Source of the DNA: an uncultured Lysobacteraceae bacterium | GTDB lineage: Bacteria > Pseudomonadota > Gammaproteobacteria > Xanthomonadales > Xanthomonadaceae | Assembly: GCA_937897645.1 (NCBI GenBank) | Contig: CALCNV010000108.1 | Coordinates: 1 to 15,292, forward strand | Length of the DNA stretch: 15,292 nt | Reading direction: 5' to 3' | Part shown: positions 13,249 to 15,292 of the stretch, one piece after another | Layout of the letters: each line of letters opens with the position of its first letter | How positions within the stretch are numbered: position 1 is the first letter of the stretch | Notes under the pieces: generated by a model | Told to the model about the DNA's origin: nothing | The model's input: the letters and a program-made list of their open reading frames with translations, nothing else | Databases searched by the model: none | Translations under genes and position numbers: made by a program

Positions 13249-14559
13249 TCAGCGCGCATCCTTCACCACATCCCCACCCTTCATCACGAACGGCACGGAC
13301 TCCAGCAGCGCGACGTCCTGCGTGGGATCGCCGGCTATCGCGACCAGGTCGGCCCAGCGTCCTGCTTCGATCACGCCGACGTCCTTGCGGTCCAATGCCT
13401 CGGCGGCATTGAGCGTCGCGCTGCGGATGGCTTCCACCGGCGTCATGCCATAACGCACCATCACCTTGAACTGTCCCGCGTTCATGCCGTGCGGAAAAAT
13501 GCCTGCGTCGGTGCCGTACACCATCTTCGCGCCGGCCGCGTGCGCACGGCGGAAATTCTCGCGCTGCAGGTCCGCGATCTCGCGGTCCTTGCGCAGGTTG
13601 TCTTCCAGCACGCCGTTGTTCTTGCCTTCCGCCTGCGTGTAGTCCGTGTTGTAGATATCCATCGACAACCACGCACCGCGCTCCTTCGCCAGGCGAATGC
13701 CTTCGTCATCGATCAGGCTGGCGTGCTCGATGGTGTCCACGCCGGCGCGGATGGCGTCCTTGATGCCGGCGGTGCCGTGCGCATGCGCCGCGACCTTCAG
13801 GCCCCACTGGTGCGCTTCCTGCACGATGGCCTGCATTTCCGCCAGGCTCAACTGCTGCTGGCCCGGCTCGGTGTTGCGCGAGAACACGCCGCCGGTCGCG
13901 CAGATCTTGATCACCTGCGCGCCATACTTGCGCAACTCGCGCACGCGCTTGCGGCCTTCCTCGGGACTGTCCGCGTTGAACGCACTCTTCTGCTCCATCG
14001 ACGGCGGGAAGAACGTGGAATCGCAATGCCCACCGGTCGCGCCGAATGAATGTCCCGCAGTAACGATGCGCGGACCGACCAGCTTGCCGGCATCGATGGC
14101 CTGGCGCAGGCCCACGTCATTCCAGTCCGCGGCACCGACGTTGCGCACCGTGGTGAAGCCGGCCATCAAGGTCTTCTGTGCATGGCCCACCGACAGCACC
14201 GACCAGAAGCGGTCGGTGAACTGCAGGTTGGTGTAGCCGCCAAAGGTGGGATCACTGTCCAGGTGCACGTGCATGTCGATCAAGCCGGGCAGCAGGGTCA
14301 TGCCCTTGAGGTCCACGTGGGTGGCGCCGGCCGGCAACGTGGCATCACCACTGCCGACTTCGACAATGCGGCCTTCGCGAACGAGCACGTGCGGCTGCGC
14401 GATCAGGCGACCGCTGCGCACGTCCAGCATGCGATCCGCGGTGATCCACAGTGCCGGCTTCGGTGTCGCTTGCTGCGCGCCGACCACGCCCGCTGACACC
14501 ACCATGCCCACGGCCAACAACACACTGGCTGATACCACCACGCCACGCTTGATCCTCAT
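13249..14559 (-). CDS. Exported metal-dependent amidohydrolase (possible Xaa-Arg/Lys-type dipeptidase)
   Basis: A 436-residue amidohydrolase-superfamily enzyme. Residues 1-28 are a Sec signal ending VGA-QQ. A small beta domain flanks a TIM barrel with a binuclear-metal ligand set: His97 and His99 (DMHVHLD), Lys218 as the probable carboxylated lysine (QVIKICATGG), His259 (AAHAHG), His279 (IEHASL) and Asp351 (GTDAGI). Closest in style are exported dipeptidases such as the Caulobacter Cc2672/Sgx9260 group, which cleave dipeptides with C-terminal Arg or Lys. That substrate is a guess; imidazolonepropionase-like annotation is also common. The ATG at 14559 is preferred because AGGGG (14570-14566) lies 6 nt upstream; the ATG at 14565 directly abuts that site. 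It may be cotranscribed with the transporter gene 48 bp upstream. Confidence 0.9.
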   Translation of the reverse strand: MRIKRGVVVSASVLLAVGMVVSAGVVGAQQATPKPALWITADRMLDVRSGRLIAQPHVLVREGRIVEVGSGDATLPAGATHVDLKGMTLLPGLIDMHVHLDSDPTFGGYTNLQFTDRFWSVLSVGHAQKTLMAGFTTVRNVGAADWNDVGLRQAIDAGKLVGPRIVTAGHSFGATGGHCDSTFFPPSMEQKSAFNADSPEEGRKRVRELRKYGAQVIKICATGGVFSRNTEPGQQQLSLAEMQAIVQEAHQWGLKVAAHAHGTAGIKDAIRAGVDTIEHASLIDDEGIRLAKERGAWLSMDIYNTDYTQAEGKNNGVLEDNLRKDREIADLQRENFRRAHAAGAKMVYGTDAGIFPHGMNAGQFKVMVRYGMTPVEAIRSATLNAAEALDRKDVGVIEAGRWADLVAIAGDPTQDVALLESVPFVMKGGDVVKDAR

Positions 14560-14565
14560 TGCCAT

Positions 14566-14570
14566 CCCCT
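14566..14570 (-). promoter_or_regulatory. Ribosome binding site deciding the amidohydrolase start
   Basis: AGGGG on the - strand ends directly against ATG 14565 but is 6 nt from ATG 14559. The second, giving MRIKRG, is therefore the better start; this removes two residues from the longer reading. Confidence 0.65.
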
Positions 14571-14607
14571 GTTGTCGATGTGGTGAGTATAGGCAATGCG
14601 GGCGTCG

Positions 14608-15030
14608 CTAGGGATCGCTTGCTGGAACCGGGAAAACGATGTCGTAGCACCAGTTGAAGGCGAACGCGTAGACCAGGTAAAACCCCGCCAACGCCACGTC
14701 CATGACGAAGGCATGCCACAGCGACACGTCGAGGTACCAGGCGATGAATGGCACGAGCAGGCACAGCAACCCGGCTTCGAACAGCACGGCGTGGACAATA
14801 CGGACTGGGACCGTCTTGCGAACATCGTTGAAGCGCCTCAGCATGGCGTGGTCGAAGCCCAGGTTGAACACGTAATTCCAGAGCATCGCGATCGTCGTGC
14901 TGACGAGCGCAACGACTCCGAAATCACGCAGGGGAACATCGAAGACCAGGCCGCCGAGCGGAGTGACGACCACGAGCGCGACCAGCTCGAACAACACGGC
15001 ATGACGGATACGGTCCCGAGTGTTTCTCAT
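14608..15030 (-). CDS. PACE-family (AceI-like) small efflux transporter
   Basis: A 140-residue inner-membrane protein with four predicted transmembrane helices, made of two tandem BTP (bacterial transmembrane pair) domains. All four PACE motifs are present: RIRHAVLFE (8-15), WNYVFNLGFD (51-60), RIVHAVLFE (77-85) and YAFAFNWCYD (121-130). Glu15 corresponds to the essential proton-coupling glutamate of Acinetobacter AceI, also numbered 15. Known members export chlorhexidine, acriflavine and other biocides, or short diamines, by proton exchange. The ATG at 15030 has AGGTGG just upstream. The AceR-type LysR activator often found beside aceI is not visible in this window. A 48-bp gap to the amidohydrolase allows cotranscription. 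The 156-bp gap upstream (15031-15186) shows no feature I could identify. Confidence 0.93.
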   Translation of the reverse strand: MRNTRDRIRHAVLFELVALVVVTPLGGLVFDVPLRDFGVVALVSTTIAMLWNYVFNLGFDHAMLRRFNDVRKTVPVRIVHAVLFEAGLLCLLVPFIAWYLDVSLWHAFVMDVALAGFYLVYAFAFNWCYDIVFPVPASDP

Positions 15031-15186
15031 GTTCCCACCTGGTGTCGAAGAATGTCCGAGCGTCCCAGATGGGGGAGATGGTCCTCGCTCACGCCTACTG
15101 TATCGGATTGGTCCGCTTACTGGTTGCGGCGGGCATGCACATCCCCACGCGTCCTGTGAACTTGCGAGGATGTCTCGCAGCCGTAT

Positions 15187-15292
15187 TCAACGCAGGATCA
15201 AGCGTTTCTTCGCCCAATAGGCATACATCGCAAACAGCAGCAGCAGGACCGCGATGACGCAGCTGGCGATCGCCATCTGCTGGCCCATGATC
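15187..15292 (-). CDS. C-terminus of an unidentified membrane protein (5' end outside window)
   Basis: The - strand is open from the window edge to a TGA at 15189-15187, giving 34 residues. They form one hydrophobic helix (IASCVIAVLLLLFAMYAYW) followed by a basic tail (AKKRLILR), which by the positive-inside rule would end in the cytoplasm. This looks like the last transmembrane segment of an integral membrane protein. It is too short to assign a family, and a complete small protein beginning at the ATG near 15288 cannot be excluded. Confidence 0.5.
   Translation of the reverse strand, partial: IMGQQMAIASCVIAVLLLLFAMYAYWAKKRLILR

Noticed and set aside
14560..14565. ATG at 14565 as the start of the amidohydrolase
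   Set aside because: The AGGGG site abuts it with no spacer; ATG 14559 has the normal 6-nt spacing.
15020..15257. Short + strand open frames at the window's end
   Set aside because: No ribosome binding site and no recognisable composition or motif. They overlap the start of the PACE gene or the better-supported membrane-protein C-terminus on the other strand.

Overview
The window is a stretch of bacterial chromosome with high G+C coding regions. It ends inside a gene at both edges: the 5' end cuts dnaG and the 3' end cuts a membrane protein. The protein styles, the GGAG-headed REP hairpins around 1627-1764 and the mix of exported hydrolases fit a gammaproteobacterium of the Xanthomonadaceae/Lysobacteraceae type (Lysobacter, Pseudoxanthomonas, Luteimonas or similar). 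That placement is inferred from memory of such genomes, not from a search. No tRNA, rRNA, CRISPR array, prophage or intact insertion sequence is visible.

Region 1 (1-3827, + strand) holds the end of DNA primase dnaG, a nested REP inverted-repeat cluster, and a secreted S9-family prolyl oligopeptidase-like peptidase. Region 2 (3892-6560, - strand) is a two-gene DNA-repair-like operon: a radical SAM protein with a helix-hairpin-helix tail, followed 11 bp later by a fusion of a DUF4130-type domain with a UdgX-like uracil-DNA glycosylase domain. In the glycosylase domain the residues expected for UdgX catalysis look replaced. Region 3 (6634-7221, - strand) is a hemerythrin-domain gene with a strong terminator.

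Region 4 (7453-13046) is the accessory-looking part. A LysR regulator (+) is flanked by two related aldo/keto reductases. One is cytosolic and divergent from lysR. The other is the last gene of a tightly packed - strand operon: Cys-nucleophile alpha/beta hydrolase, HxH-Q-H cupin, tandem carboxymuconolactone decarboxylase-like protein, aldo/keto reductase. All four operon products carry an export signal (three Sec-type, one Tat-type), although these families are usually cytosolic. They may form a periplasmic detoxification or redox pathway. A perfect 10+10 bp interrupted palindrome overlaps the ribosome binding site of the first operon gene, and a short 8-bp-periodic repeat lies just upstream. 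Hand-sampled G+C is lower in this cluster than in several flanking genes.

Region 5 (13249-15292, - strand) holds an exported metal-dependent amidohydrolase, a PACE-family (AceI-like) small efflux transporter, and the C-terminal transmembrane helix of an unidentified membrane protein cut by the window edge.

The best candidates for something new are the UdgX-like fusion lacking its usual catalytic residues beside its radical SAM partner, and the all-exported hydrolase/cupin/CMD/AKR operon with its palindromic leader.
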